From: Winslowiella iniecta
Lineage (GTDB): Bacteria > Pseudomonadota > Gammaproteobacteria > Enterobacterales > Enterobacteriaceae
Length of the DNA stretch: 34,260 nt
Direction: 5' to 3'
NCBI RefSeq assembly: GCF_001267535.1
Contig: NZ_JRXE01000002.1
Location: 3,777-38,036 of the forward strand
Shown piece after piece: positions 1-7,041 of the stretch (the first letter of the stretch is position 1; each line of letters opens with the position of its first letter). Both the position numbers and the translations under genes were made by a program. The notes beneath the pieces were generated by a model. That model worked only from the letters and a program-made list of their open reading frames with translations. It did not search any database and was not told the origin of the DNA.

Positions 1-670
1 CTTTAAACACCGCTTCGGCCACGTCGGCTTCGGTGGTCGCCGCAGTCACACTGGCGAACTCCGCGAAGATGCTCTGGGCGAACGATTCGTAGGCCGGTGG
101 AATCAGGCCTTGCATACGCTGTTGTCCATTAGCGGTGAAGCTGGTCGTCGGGCCGTAACCGGGTTCTACCAGTTTGACCCGCACGTCGAAGTTCTTCAGT
201 TCGAGTTCAAGTGACTCGGTGAACCCTTCGATAGCCGTCTTGCTGGCCGTGTAGCAAGCCACCAGTGGGAACGGTGCTAATGTGACGTTCGACGTGACGT
301 TGACGATGGTGCCGGTACGACGCTGACGAAATTGCGGGATAATCGCCTGGCACATGGCCATCACGCCGAACGTGTTGGTTTCGAAGATATCGCGCACGCT
401 GCTTATCGGCGTAGCCTCAAACGCGCCGAACAGCCCAATCCCGGCATTGTTTACCAGCACGTCAATCGGGCCAGCGGCGTCGAGGGCACGCTTGATGCTA
501 TCAGCTTGGGTCACATCCAGCGGCAGGATACGCAGGTTACTTGATTCGGGGAAAAGTCCCTCCTGCGGGGTGCGCATGGTGGCAATCACCTTCCAGCCTT
601 GAGCAAGGAAGTAGCGCGCGGTTTCCAGGCCATAGCCTGAAGAACAACCGGTAATTAATACAGTTTTCAT
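1..670 (-). CDS. Short-chain dehydrogenase/reductase (SDR), C-terminus cut by window edge
   Basis: The first 223 codons of a classical NAD(P)-dependent short-chain dehydrogenase are visible; the 3' end lies beyond the left edge. The Rossmann glycine motif TGCSSGYG is at residues 7-14, NNAG at 74-77, and the catalytic set is Ser127 plus YTASK (Tyr140, Lys144), with the usual 13-residue Ser-Tyr spacing. The start at 670 is chosen because a GGAGAC ribosome site lies just upstream and the Rossmann strand begins at residue 2. The substrate cannot be read from the sequence. The gene is divergent from an AraC-type regulator 62 bp away, a common arrangement for SDRs controlled by their neighbour. Family call is firm; specific function unknown. 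Confidence 0.93.
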   Translation of the reverse strand, partial: MKTVLITGCSSGYGLETARYFLAQGWKVIATMRTPQEGLFPESSNLRILPLDVTQADSIKRALDAAGPIDVLVNNAGIGLFGAFEATPISSVRDIFETNTFGVMAMCQAIIPQFRQRRTGTIVNVTSNVTLAPFPLVACYTASKTAIEGFTESLELELKNFDVRVKLVEPGYGPTTSFTANGQQRMQGLIPPAYESFAQSIFAEFASVTAATTEADVAEAVFK

Positions 671-675
671 CTCTG

Positions 676-702
676 TCTCCGAGGTTTCAGTTGACTCGGA
701 GA
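676..702. promoter_or_regulatory. Inverted repeat between divergent SDR and araC-type genes (candidate operator)
   Basis: TCTCCGAG (676-683) and CTCGGAGA (695-702) are perfect 8-bp inverted copies separated by 11 bp, in the 62-bp gap between two divergent genes. The left arm overlaps the ribosome-binding region of the SDR gene. The repeat could be an operator for the adjacent regulator or a hairpin that hides the SDR ribosome site. The symmetry is seen; the role is inferred. Confidence 0.45.
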
Positions 703-732
703 GAACGATAAATGAATATTTAAGTATTATCG

Positions 733-1662
733 ATGATGTGGAGTCCTGATTTGTTTAGCAACAGTCCAAATATCAGCGATCCGCTTTCCGAAGTGGTTCG
801 CCTGCTTCATCCACGCGCAGTTTTTGCCCGGATCATCAGTGGTAAAGGTAACTGGGCGGTGCGCTATTCCGAATATGGGCTGCCCAGCTTCTGTATCATG
901 CTCGATGGAAGCTGTCTGCTGGCGGTTGACTGCCATCAGCCGATTACCATCAACGCAGGTGATTTCATTCTGCTGCCGACAACACCCGCTTTTACCCTGG
1001 CAAGCTTTGTGCCGGCTCCCCCGGTTTATCTGGACCCCAACAAAATAGTGAACGTCAGCAGCGAGCTGCGTTATGGTGAGCCAGAAGGCCCTGCGGACAT
1101 GCGCTCACTGGGAGGCTCATTTGTTTTCGATAGCCCCGATCAGGGGTTGCTGGTTTCGCTGTTGCCCAAAGTGGTTCATGTCCAGAATTCGCAGCGTTTG
1201 TCACGACTGGTGCAAATGGTGGGGGAGGAGTCCGCTGACCAAAAACCGGGTAGCGAGTTTGTGATGTCCCGGCTGCTGGAATTGTTGCTGGTGGAAGCTA
1301 TGCGATCGGTAGCGACGGAGAATGCACCTCCGGGTTTGCTGCGAGGTCTGGGGGATGAACGACTGGCGCGAGCACTGACGCAGATGCATGCACGTATCAA
1401 TTACGCCTGGAGTGTTGATGAACTGGCGAAGATCGCCACCCTTTCCCGGTCAGCGTTCTTTGAACGTTTCAGGCGGATGGTGGGCGTTGCGCCGATGGAG
1501 TACCTGCTTGCATGGCGCATCGAGATCGCCAAGGAGCTGCTTAGCGACAATAAGCTGACGGTTTCTGAGATCGCTGAACGTGTAGGCTACGGCTCGAGCA
1601 GTGCATTCAGCGTGGCGTTCAGCAGATATGTAGGAAAGCCACCGAGCCAGTTCGCGCGTTAA
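733..1662 (+). CDS. AraC-family transcriptional regulator with N-terminal Cupin_6-like domain
   Basis: A 309-residue regulator. The N-terminal half (about residues 8-190) resembles the Cupin_6 effector domain found in AraC proteins, opening with DPLSEVVRLL and a cupin-like stretch around FCIMLDG. The C-terminal ~100 residues hold the two helix-turn-helix units, including SVDELAKIATLSRSAFFERF and the signature near VSEIAERVGYGSSSAFSVAFSRYVGKPP written across two strands of the motif. ATG codons at 733 and 736 are both possible starts; no strong ribosome site separates them. It is transcribed away from the SDR gene and probably controls it through the inverted repeat between them. The ligand is unknown. 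Confidence 0.93.
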   Translation: MMWSPDLFSNSPNISDPLSEVVRLLHPRAVFARIISGKGNWAVRYSEYGLPSFCIMLDGSCLLAVDCHQPITINAGDFILLPTTPAFTLASFVPAPPVYLDPNKIVNVSSELRYGEPEGPADMRSLGGSFVFDSPDQGLLVSLLPKVVHVQNSQRLSRLVQMVGEESADQKPGSEFVMSRLLELLLVEAMRSVATENAPPGLLRGLGDERLARALTQMHARINYAWSVDELAKIATLSRSAFFERFRRMVGVAPMEYLLAWRIEIAKELLSDNKLTVSEIAERVGYGSSSAFSVAFSRYVGKPPSQFAR

Positions 1663-1739
1663 GATTTTCCCATGACTCATCTCAAACTTTGTAAGACCGT
1701 TATCTTTGCTCCCTGAGTCGGTTATTTTTTGTAAAGATA

Positions 1740-1760
1740 AAAGGCCGCATGGCGGCCTTT
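1740..1760. terminator. Stem-loop terminator between araC-type gene and the luxR-side ORFs
   Basis: AAAGGCCGC (1740-1748) pairs with GCGGCCTTT (1752-1760) around a 3-nt loop. Read on the minus strand the stem is followed by a T-rich stretch, so it fits best as the end of the leftward luxR transcript. It may also serve the AraC gene from the other side. Confidence 0.6.
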
Positions 1761-1775
1761 ACAAACTTTAAATTA

Positions 1776-1997
1776 TTATAAATAATTATTATACATTCCC
1801 CGGTGTAGCATTTTTTCATTCAGCCTGCTTGTAATGCTAATTAATACAATAATAGCAATGACCAGATGTACAGTAGAGATAGCGGAGTACTTTGCAACAA
1901 GAGTAGAAGTTACCTTTTTGAACTTCCCCGCCATAATCGCGCTATATTGGTTATTGCGAAAAACCAGCCAAAATCTTTCAGGATTAGGTAACATCAT
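1776..1997 (-). CDS. Candidate small membrane protein downstream of and overlapping the PAS-LuxR gene
   Basis: A 73-codon ORF begins at ATG 1997 (or the next codon, 1994), overlapping the last codons and stop of the upstream PAS-LuxR gene. It ends at 1776, just before the stem-loop at 1740-1760. The protein has a basic middle segment (GKFKK) and one hydrophobic helix around residues 43-57 (TVHLVIAIIVLISI), then a short charged tail. The ORF almost exactly fills the space between the luxR stop and the terminator, which is the main argument that it is real. Against it: no strong ribosome site beyond GAAG, no recognised family, and an opposite-strand ORF over much of the same DNA. It could be chance in AT-rich sequence. 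Confidence 0.35.
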   Translation of the reverse strand: MMLPNPERFWLVFRNNQYSAIMAGKFKKVTSTLVAKYSAISTVHLVIAIIVLISITSRLNEKMLHRGMYNNYL

Positions 1998-2712
1998 CTT
2001 CGATGTCACTGTTAAATCCGATCCTCTTGTGAGAAATAAGGCGCTGCGGCAGGTAGCGGTGAAGATTTCGTTTTTCACAAAACTCTCTGAAATCATCAAG
2101 GTGACCGACACCTGCTTTTGAATACATATTGGCCAGGCGGTTTTCTATGGTGCGCGGTGAGAGAAATAAGATAGCGGCAATATCCTTACTGCTCATGCCC
2201 TGCAAGCGGAAAAAAATAATTTCGCACTCTTTTTCGGTAAAGAAATCATCCGGTTTATTGAGTAGCAGTGAGCCCGGCAGCTTACCTTTAACAAAGTCGT
2301 TGGGTGAGAAAACCTCAAGATATTTTATAGAGCAGAATGAGCCAATACATTGATTCTGGTTATCATAAAAAGGGACTTTTCGGCATATGTAGGGCGTATT
2401 TACCGCATTCGGGTGTATTTCTAGCATCGCCAGGGGTTTTCTGTTAGCGATGATTTTTCTGTCCTGATATCGCCACGCTTCCAGATTGTTTTCATCTTCG
2501 AACAACAGAGAGGGAATTTCATAATCAATTCTCTCCATTATAATCTGCGCTGACTTCAGTCCTGCCAGTTTGGCAGTCGCAAGATTGGCATAGAGAAACC
2601 GTCCTTCAGGTGTGCGTATACAGTAGGGATCGGGTAACAAATCAAGCGAGCGCGTTAACATCTCAGGAATGATGATGTCTGCACCGGAACCGCCTTCATT
2701 ATTTGTGTGCAT
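1984..2712 (-). CDS. PAS-LuxR transcriptional regulator
   Basis: A 242-residue protein with a PAS-like sensor region at about residues 18-130 (LLPDPYCIRTPEGRFLYAN near its start) and a LuxR/GerE helix-turn-helix at about 157-205 (FFTEKECEIIFFRLQGMSSK, then LSPRTIENRLANMY). There is no response-regulator receiver or acyl-homoserine-lactone domain. The start at 2712 has a good AAGGA ribosome site in the preceding 15 bases. The gene is flanked by AT-rich DNA and its codon use looks more AT-rich than its neighbours, which hints at separate acquisition. The signal and target genes are unknown; the divergent desaturase pair is a possible target by position only. Confidence 0.9.
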   Translation of the reverse strand: MHTNNEGGSGADIIIPEMLTRSLDLLPDPYCIRTPEGRFLYANLATAKLAGLKSAQIIMERIDYEIPSLLFEDENNLEAWRYQDRKIIANRKPLAMLEIHPNAVNTPYICRKVPFYDNQNQCIGSFCSIKYLEVFSPNDFVKGKLPGSLLLNKPDDFFTEKECEIIFFRLQGMSSKDIAAILFLSPRTIENRLANMYSKAGVGHLDDFREFCEKRNLHRYLPQRLISHKRIGFNSDIEDDVT

Positions 2713-3154
2713 GGTCGTCCTTCTCCATTGTGGGGATCAGACTGCTCTGATAACGGAAATCCTCGCGTCAGCGCAGCTAAATCCATGAGTTAATACATTC
2801 AAGGCTAATTATCTTAAAAATAGCGTTTGTGTAATTTTCATACAGCATTGTAACCCTATCATAGCTGCGTTTTATAAGGCAATTCCGAGCGTTTATTGAG
2901 ACTGATGTGCTGTCTTTTTTATTAATCAGCGGGTATATGTTTAAGAAAATAATATTTATCTTGGGTATTACGTCGAAGCCGTGTCGTATAATTATTTAAC
3001 GCGTTGCGCCTGCCTGTTACCAGATAAGTACTTTATGGATAATTCTTAGCTAATTTTCAGAATAGCTTATCCATTTTAGTTACTTGTTCTTTCCCGGAAT
3101 TTCTCACATCTTCACACTGTGACACGACGGTATCATCAGCATGGTGTGGGATTA
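2713..3154. other. Long AT-rich intergenic region between luxR-type gene and desaturase
   Basis: This 442-bp divergent gap holds no convincing gene. It contains the luxR ribosome site at its left end, a TATAAT hexamer at 2987-2992 without a good -35 partner, and an imperfect hairpin at 3035-3074. The length and base composition fit a regulatory region, but no specific binding site was recognised. Confidence 0.5.
3035..3074. repeat. Inverted repeat / bulged hairpin upstream of the desaturase
   Basis: ATGGATAA (3035-3042) pairs with TTATCCAT (3067-3074). A further TTCT/AGAA pairing continues the stem past a 4-nt bulge. A short T run follows the right arm. It could be a leader hairpin, a weak terminator or an operator. 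Confidence 0.4.
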
Positions 3155-4129
3155 ATGATTCAGAATAAAACAGCCTGGTTGCACGTTCAGCAACGTAATG
3201 TTATCCGGCAATGGTCTCGCAGCTGGCTGTGGCGCAGTGAATTTCCCACCTGGCTATTAATTTTCACCGTCTATGGCGGCTGGTTTACCACCATGGCTTA
3301 CTGGCAAGTGCTGGGCCTGTTCCCTGCGACGTTGCTGCTTATCTGGTTTACCACCTGGTATATGTCTTTGCAGCATGAGCTTATCCATGGTCATCCGACG
3401 CGCTTTGCCAGGGTGAATCAGCTGTTTGGCTTACTGCCGCTGGCGGTCTGGTATCCTTATGGCCTGTATCGTGATTCCCATCTGGCACATCACCGTAACC
3501 AGTTACTGACTCTGCCAGATGAAGATCCGGAAACCTACTACTTCTCGGCTGAGCGCTGGCAGCGTTTTGCCAGCTGGCAGCGCAAGATTATCCAGCTTCG
3601 TAATACCTTTCCCGGACGATTATTGCTGGCTCCGCTGCTGGATATTTTGCAAACCGTTATCAGTATGTTTAGCGCTTTTCGCCGTCTTCAATTCGCGGCG
3701 ATGGCGATGTGGACCGTGCATATTGTGCTGCTGGTAATGCTGTTTGCCTGGATTGCCCACTGCGGTTTTTCGTTAGTCTGGTATCTGCTCATCGTCGGTT
3801 ATCCGGCGCTGGCGCTGACAAAAGTGCGTTCTTTTCTGGAGCATCGTGCTGCGGATGAGCCACTGGCGCGCTCGGTAATCAATGAAGCGGCGCTGCCGTG
3901 GCGTCTGCTGTTTCTCAATCTTAACTATCATTCCGTTCATCACGATCTGCCGGGGGTTCCCTGGTACGGATTGCGCAAAGTTTATTTGCTCTATCGTGAG
4001 GATTATCAGTGGCGCAATCATGGCTTTGTCGTCAGAGGCTACGGTGAATGGTTACGCCGTTTTCTGCTAAAGTCGGTAGATGTTGGCCAGCATCCGCACA
4101 GCAGACGAGAAACTTATCGCGATGAATGA
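3155..4129 (+). CDS. Membrane fatty acid desaturase-family protein (FA_desaturase, PF00487)
   Basis: A 324-residue integral membrane diiron enzyme. Three histidine clusters are intact: HELIH (74-78), HLAHH (109-113) and HSVHH (259-263). Several hydrophobic helices lie around residues 33-70 and 175-215. The family inserts double bonds or hydroxyls into acyl or other lipid chains using oxygen. The substrate here is not evident and no electron-donor domain is fused. The ATG at 3155 is preferred; an in-frame GTG at 3119 would add 12 residues, and neither has a strong ribosome site. The stop overlaps the start of the next gene by 8 bp, so the two are probably co-translated. Confidence 0.9.
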   Translation: MIQNKTAWLHVQQRNVIRQWSRSWLWRSEFPTWLLIFTVYGGWFTTMAYWQVLGLFPATLLLIWFTTWYMSLQHELIHGHPTRFARVNQLFGLLPLAVWYPYGLYRDSHLAHHRNQLLTLPDEDPETYYFSAERWQRFASWQRKIIQLRNTFPGRLLLAPLLDILQTVISMFSAFRRLQFAAMAMWTVHIVLLVMLFAWIAHCGFSLVWYLLIVGYPALALTKVRSFLEHRAADEPLARSVINEAALPWRLLFLNLNYHSVHHDLPGVPWYGLRKVYLLYREDYQWRNHGFVVRGYGEWLRRFLLKSVDVGQHPHSRRETYRDE

Positions 4130-4919
4130 TTATCTTTCCCTGCCGATGTACGACATTCATCGGCCTGATACCGCCGCGCTGCTGAATGCGCTGAAGTCGT
4201 TGCTGACGACCGGGGCCAGAAGTGAGGACGCCTTGCTGCCGCTGTTTCCGGATAATCTGCTCTCCCACTGGCGTGACAGCCGCACTCTCCTCAGCCAGAC
4301 CTGTGGCTATCCGCTGATGACGCTGCTGCCTGATGTACAGACGGTTGGCTGTTTTCATTATACGGCTGCGGGCTGCGAAGGGGCCGGGTATCGCAGTTTT
4401 TTGCTGGTTCGTCAGCAAGATAACAGCAAGAGGCTTAAAGATTTCTCAACACGCAGAGCGGTATGCAATTCGCCAGATTCACAGTCGGGTTACAATGTAC
4501 TGCGCAAAATGGTGGCACCGCTGGCGCAACAAGGAAAATTTTTCAGTGGGGTGGTCTTTAGTGGCAGCCACCGGCAATCGCTGCGCGCACTGAGCGATGG
4601 CGATGCAGATATTGCGGCAATTGACTGCGTTAGTTTGGCACTGTTACAGCGCCACCAGCCAGCGTTGTTACAGGGGCTGGCGGTGATTGAACAAAGCCCG
4701 CTGGCACCCGGTCTGCCACTCATCACCTCGGCGCACACCTCACCACAGGCAATCGCTGAACTCAGAGCTGCTTTACAGCAACTGGTGCATGAGCCGCGCT
4801 ATCAGGCGCTGTGCCGTGCGTTATTGATCGGTGGTTTTAGCGTGGTAGAGCGGCAGGATTATCAGCTGATTCTGGACTGGCAACGCGAAGCGGAGGAGCA
4901 GGGCGTGACTGCGCTTTAA
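4122..4919 (+). CDS. PhnD/SsuA-type periplasmic-binding-fold protein without signal peptide
   Basis: A 265-residue protein resembling PhnD-type substrate-binding proteins of phosphonate and phosphite ABC transporters. Recognisable elements are LPMYD near the N-terminus, LSQTCGYPL in the first lobe, DSQSGYNVLR at the hinge and GDADIAAIDC in the second lobe. The ATG at 4122 sits in ATGAATGA and overlaps the desaturase stop. An upstream ATG at 4080 would add 14 polar residues. With either start there is no hydrophobic signal sequence or lipobox, so export by Sec is not supported. No permease or ATPase gene is adjacent. It may be a cytosolic ligand-binding or enzymatic derivative that works with the desaturase. 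Confidence 0.82.
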   Translation: MNDYLSLPMYDIHRPDTAALLNALKSLLTTGARSEDALLPLFPDNLLSHWRDSRTLLSQTCGYPLMTLLPDVQTVGCFHYTAAGCEGAGYRSFLLVRQQDNSKRLKDFSTRRAVCNSPDSQSGYNVLRKMVAPLAQQGKFFSGVVFSGSHRQSLRALSDGDADIAAIDCVSLALLQRHQPALLQGLAVIEQSPLAPGLPLITSAHTSPQAIAELRAALQQLVHEPRYQALCRALLIGGFSVVERQDYQLILDWQREAEEQGVTAL

Positions 4920-4951
4920 ACCGTCTGCTGAATACCCTCTTATCAGGGAAA

Positions 4952-4977
4952 AATCAGGGGCACAGATGCCCCTGATT
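4952..4977 (-). terminator. Rho-independent terminator of mgtE
   Basis: A perfect 11-bp stem (4952-4962 with 4967-4977) closes a CAGA loop. On the minus strand the stem runs into TTTTTCCC, placing a U tract just after mgtE. It may also halt rightward transcription from the PhnD-like gene. Confidence 0.8.
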
Positions 4978-4982
4978 GAAGG

Positions 4983-6419
4983 TTACTTAAGTAAAAACAC
5001 CGTCGCCAGACCGAGGAAAATAAAGAAGCCCCCGGTATCCGTGATCGCTGTGATAAGCACGCTGGAGCCGACCGCCGGATCGCGTTTCATTTTGGTCATA
5101 ATTAACGGGATCAGCACGCCCATCAGCGCCGCCAGCAGCAGGTTCAGCACCATTGCCAGCATCATCACGCCACCGAGTGCCGGATTGTCATACATCAGCC
5201 AGGTAATCACGCCCATTATACCGCCCCAAAACAGGCCGTTGATCAGCGCGACACCTAATTCACGTATGACCAGGAATGAGAAGTTACCCGGCTCAACCTG
5301 ATGCAGCGCCAGCGCGCGCACAATCATCGTGATGGTCTGGTTACCGGTATTGCCGCCAATCCCGGCGACAATCGGCATTAACGCCGCCAGTGCCACCAGC
5401 TCCGAGATGGTCGCTTCAAACAGCCCAATAACCCGTGAGGCGACAAACGCGGTGCACAGATTAATAGCCAGCCATGCCCAGCGGGTGCGCACCGCTTTTT
5501 TAACCGGCGCAAACACGTCTTCATCCGGGCTAAGACCACCCATCTTACGAATATTGCTGTCGCTCTCTTCGTTGACTAAATCCACCACATCTTCAATGGT
5601 GACGCGGCCAATCAGCTTACCTTTCTGATCGATAACCGCCGCTGAAATCAGGTTATAACGCTCGAAGGCACCGGCTGCATCTTCCGCTTTATCATCCAGG
5701 CGGAAGGTGGTCGGTTTCTTGTTCATCACCTCGAACACCTTTTTATCCGGTGTGTTTAGCAGGATATCAGTCAGCGGCAGCTCGCCGAGCAGCACATTGT
5801 GTTTATCGGTAATAAACAGTTTATCGGTACCGTCCGGCATCGATTTTTTGCGGCGCAGAAAGCGCTGTACGGTTGCCAGTGAAACATCGGCACGCACCGT
5901 CAGCAGATTGAAGTCCATGATGCGGCCGACGCGATCGCGGTCGAAGTGCATCATATTCAGCACGTGCGCCCGCTGGCCTTGCTCCAGCGAGGTCAGCAAA
6001 CGGCCGGTGAGATCGCGCGAGAGATATTTGGCGAGATAGGCCTGGTCGTCGATATCCAGCGGCTCAATCGCCCGCAGGATGGCTTTATCACTCATCTCCT
6101 CAATCAGGCTTTCCCAGACGCTTTCGGACGCTTCGACCAACACCTGGCCGCGATGGTCGTTATCAATCAGACGCCACAGTGCCTGGCGTTCGTCTTCAGG
6201 CAGCGCTTCGAGAATATCGGCGAGGTCAGCGGCGTGCAGCAGGGTGATGGACTGTTTCAGTTCATCAATTTGTTGTTCAACCGTCTGCTTTTCCAGCGCG
6301 GTTTCGTTATGTGGACGTTCAAGAAGGGTATCAACTAAATCGTTATTATTAAGCAGCAGATTAAGAATTCGGCTACGAATTTCAGCCAGCTGCTGGGCGT
6401 GAGAAGCAGGTGCAGACAT
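4983..6419 (-). CDS. mgtE: Magnesium transporter MgtE
   Basis: A 478-residue Mg2+ channel of the inner membrane. In order: the N-terminal superhelical MgtE_N domain (about 30-135), a CBS pair (about 140-260) that senses cytosolic Mg2+, and a five-helix membrane domain in the last ~190 residues. The GGNTGNQT motif and the C-terminal DTGGFFIFLGLA helix are both present. The start at 6419 is chosen because AAGGGA lies upstream and the protein then begins at the usual N domain; an upstream ATG at 6473 would add 18 residues. The gene follows yfgG on the same strand with a 128-bp hairpin-containing gap. E. coli K-12 has no MgtE, so this insertion separates the lineage from it. Confidence 0.95.
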   Translation of the reverse strand: MSAPASHAQQLAEIRSRILNLLLNNNDLVDTLLERPHNETALEKQTVEQQIDELKQSITLLHAADLADILEALPEDERQALWRLIDNDHRGQVLVEASESVWESLIEEMSDKAILRAIEPLDIDDQAYLAKYLSRDLTGRLLTSLEQGQRAHVLNMMHFDRDRVGRIMDFNLLTVRADVSLATVQRFLRRKKSMPDGTDKLFITDKHNVLLGELPLTDILLNTPDKKVFEVMNKKPTTFRLDDKAEDAAGAFERYNLISAAVIDQKGKLIGRVTIEDVVDLVNEESDSNIRKMGGLSPDEDVFAPVKKAVRTRWAWLAINLCTAFVASRVIGLFEATISELVALAALMPIVAGIGGNTGNQTITMIVRALALHQVEPGNFSFLVIRELGVALINGLFWGGIMGVITWLMYDNPALGGVMMLAMVLNLLLAALMGVLIPLIMTKMKRDPAVGSSVLITAITDTGGFFIFLGLATVFLLK

Positions 6420-6547
6420 AAATATCCCTTGTGTCTGTAGAGCAACACGTCGAAAGCGGCTTAAAGCCGACAAAACAGGTATGAAATGAGGGTAAGTTGT
6501 CTCCTACAAGGCAACTTAACGCTCGTATCATAACGTGACGCAGAGCA
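6420..6547 (-). promoter_or_regulatory. mgtE leader region with two hairpins
   Basis: Read on the minus strand, a TATGAT hexamer is followed by a stem of TAAGTTG with CAACTTA (6493-6499 with 6512-6518) and then a GC stem around 6448-6472 (CGGC TTTAA GCCG inside GTC/GAC). An alternative pairing (TTGT with ACAA) exists inside the first loop. The ribosome site follows. This layout could form a controlled leader; it does not match a riboswitch I recognise. Confidence 0.3.
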
Positions 6548-6736
6548 TTATTCGTTGGTGACGGGTGTAGTGATTGTCGGTGTTTCGGGTATCGCTTTCT
6601 TTTGCTGATGATGATCAATTGCGCCTGGAATCGCGTAGATCAAGCGTCCAAGCAGAATGATAAAACTGATCAGCAATACGATGCGCGTCATCCGTCCAGT
6701 TTTTTTATGTCGTTTCATAGTCATAGCGTTATGCAC
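6548..6736 (-). CDS. yfgG: YfgG family small membrane protein (DUF2633)
   Basis: A 62-residue protein with a basic N-terminus followed by one membrane helix (about 18-37), containing MTRIVLLISFI, the segment conserved in E. coli YfgG, and a polar tail. The GTG at 6736 is taken as start because AGGAG precedes it by 8 bases and the resulting N-terminus lines up with the E. coli protein. In E. coli the gene has been linked to nickel and cobalt tolerance; the mechanism is not established. As in E. coli it is divergent from pdeF. Confidence 0.85.
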   Translation of the reverse strand: MHNAMTMKRHKKTGRMTRIVLLISFIILLGRLIYAIPGAIDHHQQKKAIPETPTITTPVTNE

Positions 6737-6829
6737 GCGCCGGGCTCCTGTGGTTTGCTCACTGATATGAGCGACTTAGTTATTTAGGCACAGCATAGCG
6801 ATCAGGTCAATCTGCTACGCAGGCTTACA

Positions 6830-6889
6830 GTACAAAAATATCACCCGCTAACTCACTGCTAATTAAACAGGCGAGTTGTACAAAAATAT
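6830..6889. repeat. Direct repeat of a 12-mer upstream of pdeF
   Basis: GTACAAAAATAT occurs at 6830-6841 and again at 6878-6889, 48 bp start to start. The copies are identical and lie in the divergent promoter region. They could be paired regulator sites. Confidence 0.5.
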
Positions 6890-6902
6890 ATCTGATGATC
6901 AG

Positions 6903-6916
6903 TTGATTTATGTCAA
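6903..6916. promoter_or_regulatory. FNR-like binding site upstream of pdeF
   Basis: TTGAT-TTAT-GTCAA matches the FNR consensus TTGAT-N4-ATCAA at nine of ten defined positions. E. coli PdeF (YfgF) has been described as an anaerobic c-di-GMP phosphodiesterase, so oxygen-responsive control is reasonable. The match is seen; binding is inferred. Confidence 0.5.
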
Positions 6917-7041
6917 ACTGGCCGTGACCTGGTTGCATGTCAGGTCGCTCCCGCAGCGGGGGCGGGCCAGCCCCGAGGGGCTTCTTCAGGATGAAGAGCA
7001 GCAAAACGGCACTGAATGCTTGCCGGGCTCTGCAACATACG

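Larger units (their letters stand above)
6737..7041. promoter_or_regulatory. yfgG-pdeF divergent regulatory region
   Basis: This 305-bp gap contains two copies of GTACAAAAATAT (6830-6841 and 6878-6889) and an FNR-like site at 6903-6916. A GC-rich hairpin-forming segment lies around 6945-6980. No gene is seen in it unless pdeF begins at an upstream start. Confidence 0.5.

Noticed and set aside
1834..2121. Rightward 95-codon ORF opposite the luxR 3' end
   Set aside because: It runs antisense to the real luxR C-terminus, has no ribosome site or recognised domain, and ends inside luxR. The leftward ORF ending at 1776 fits the terminator better.
3773..4418. Leftward ORFs under the desaturase and PhnD-like genes
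   Set aside because: Antisense shadows of two domain-bearing genes; no ribosome sites or recognised motifs.
5329..6402. Several rightward ORFs across mgtE
   Set aside because: They are frame shadows of a well supported MgtE reading frame, with no ribosome sites and low-complexity Ser/Arg-rich translations.
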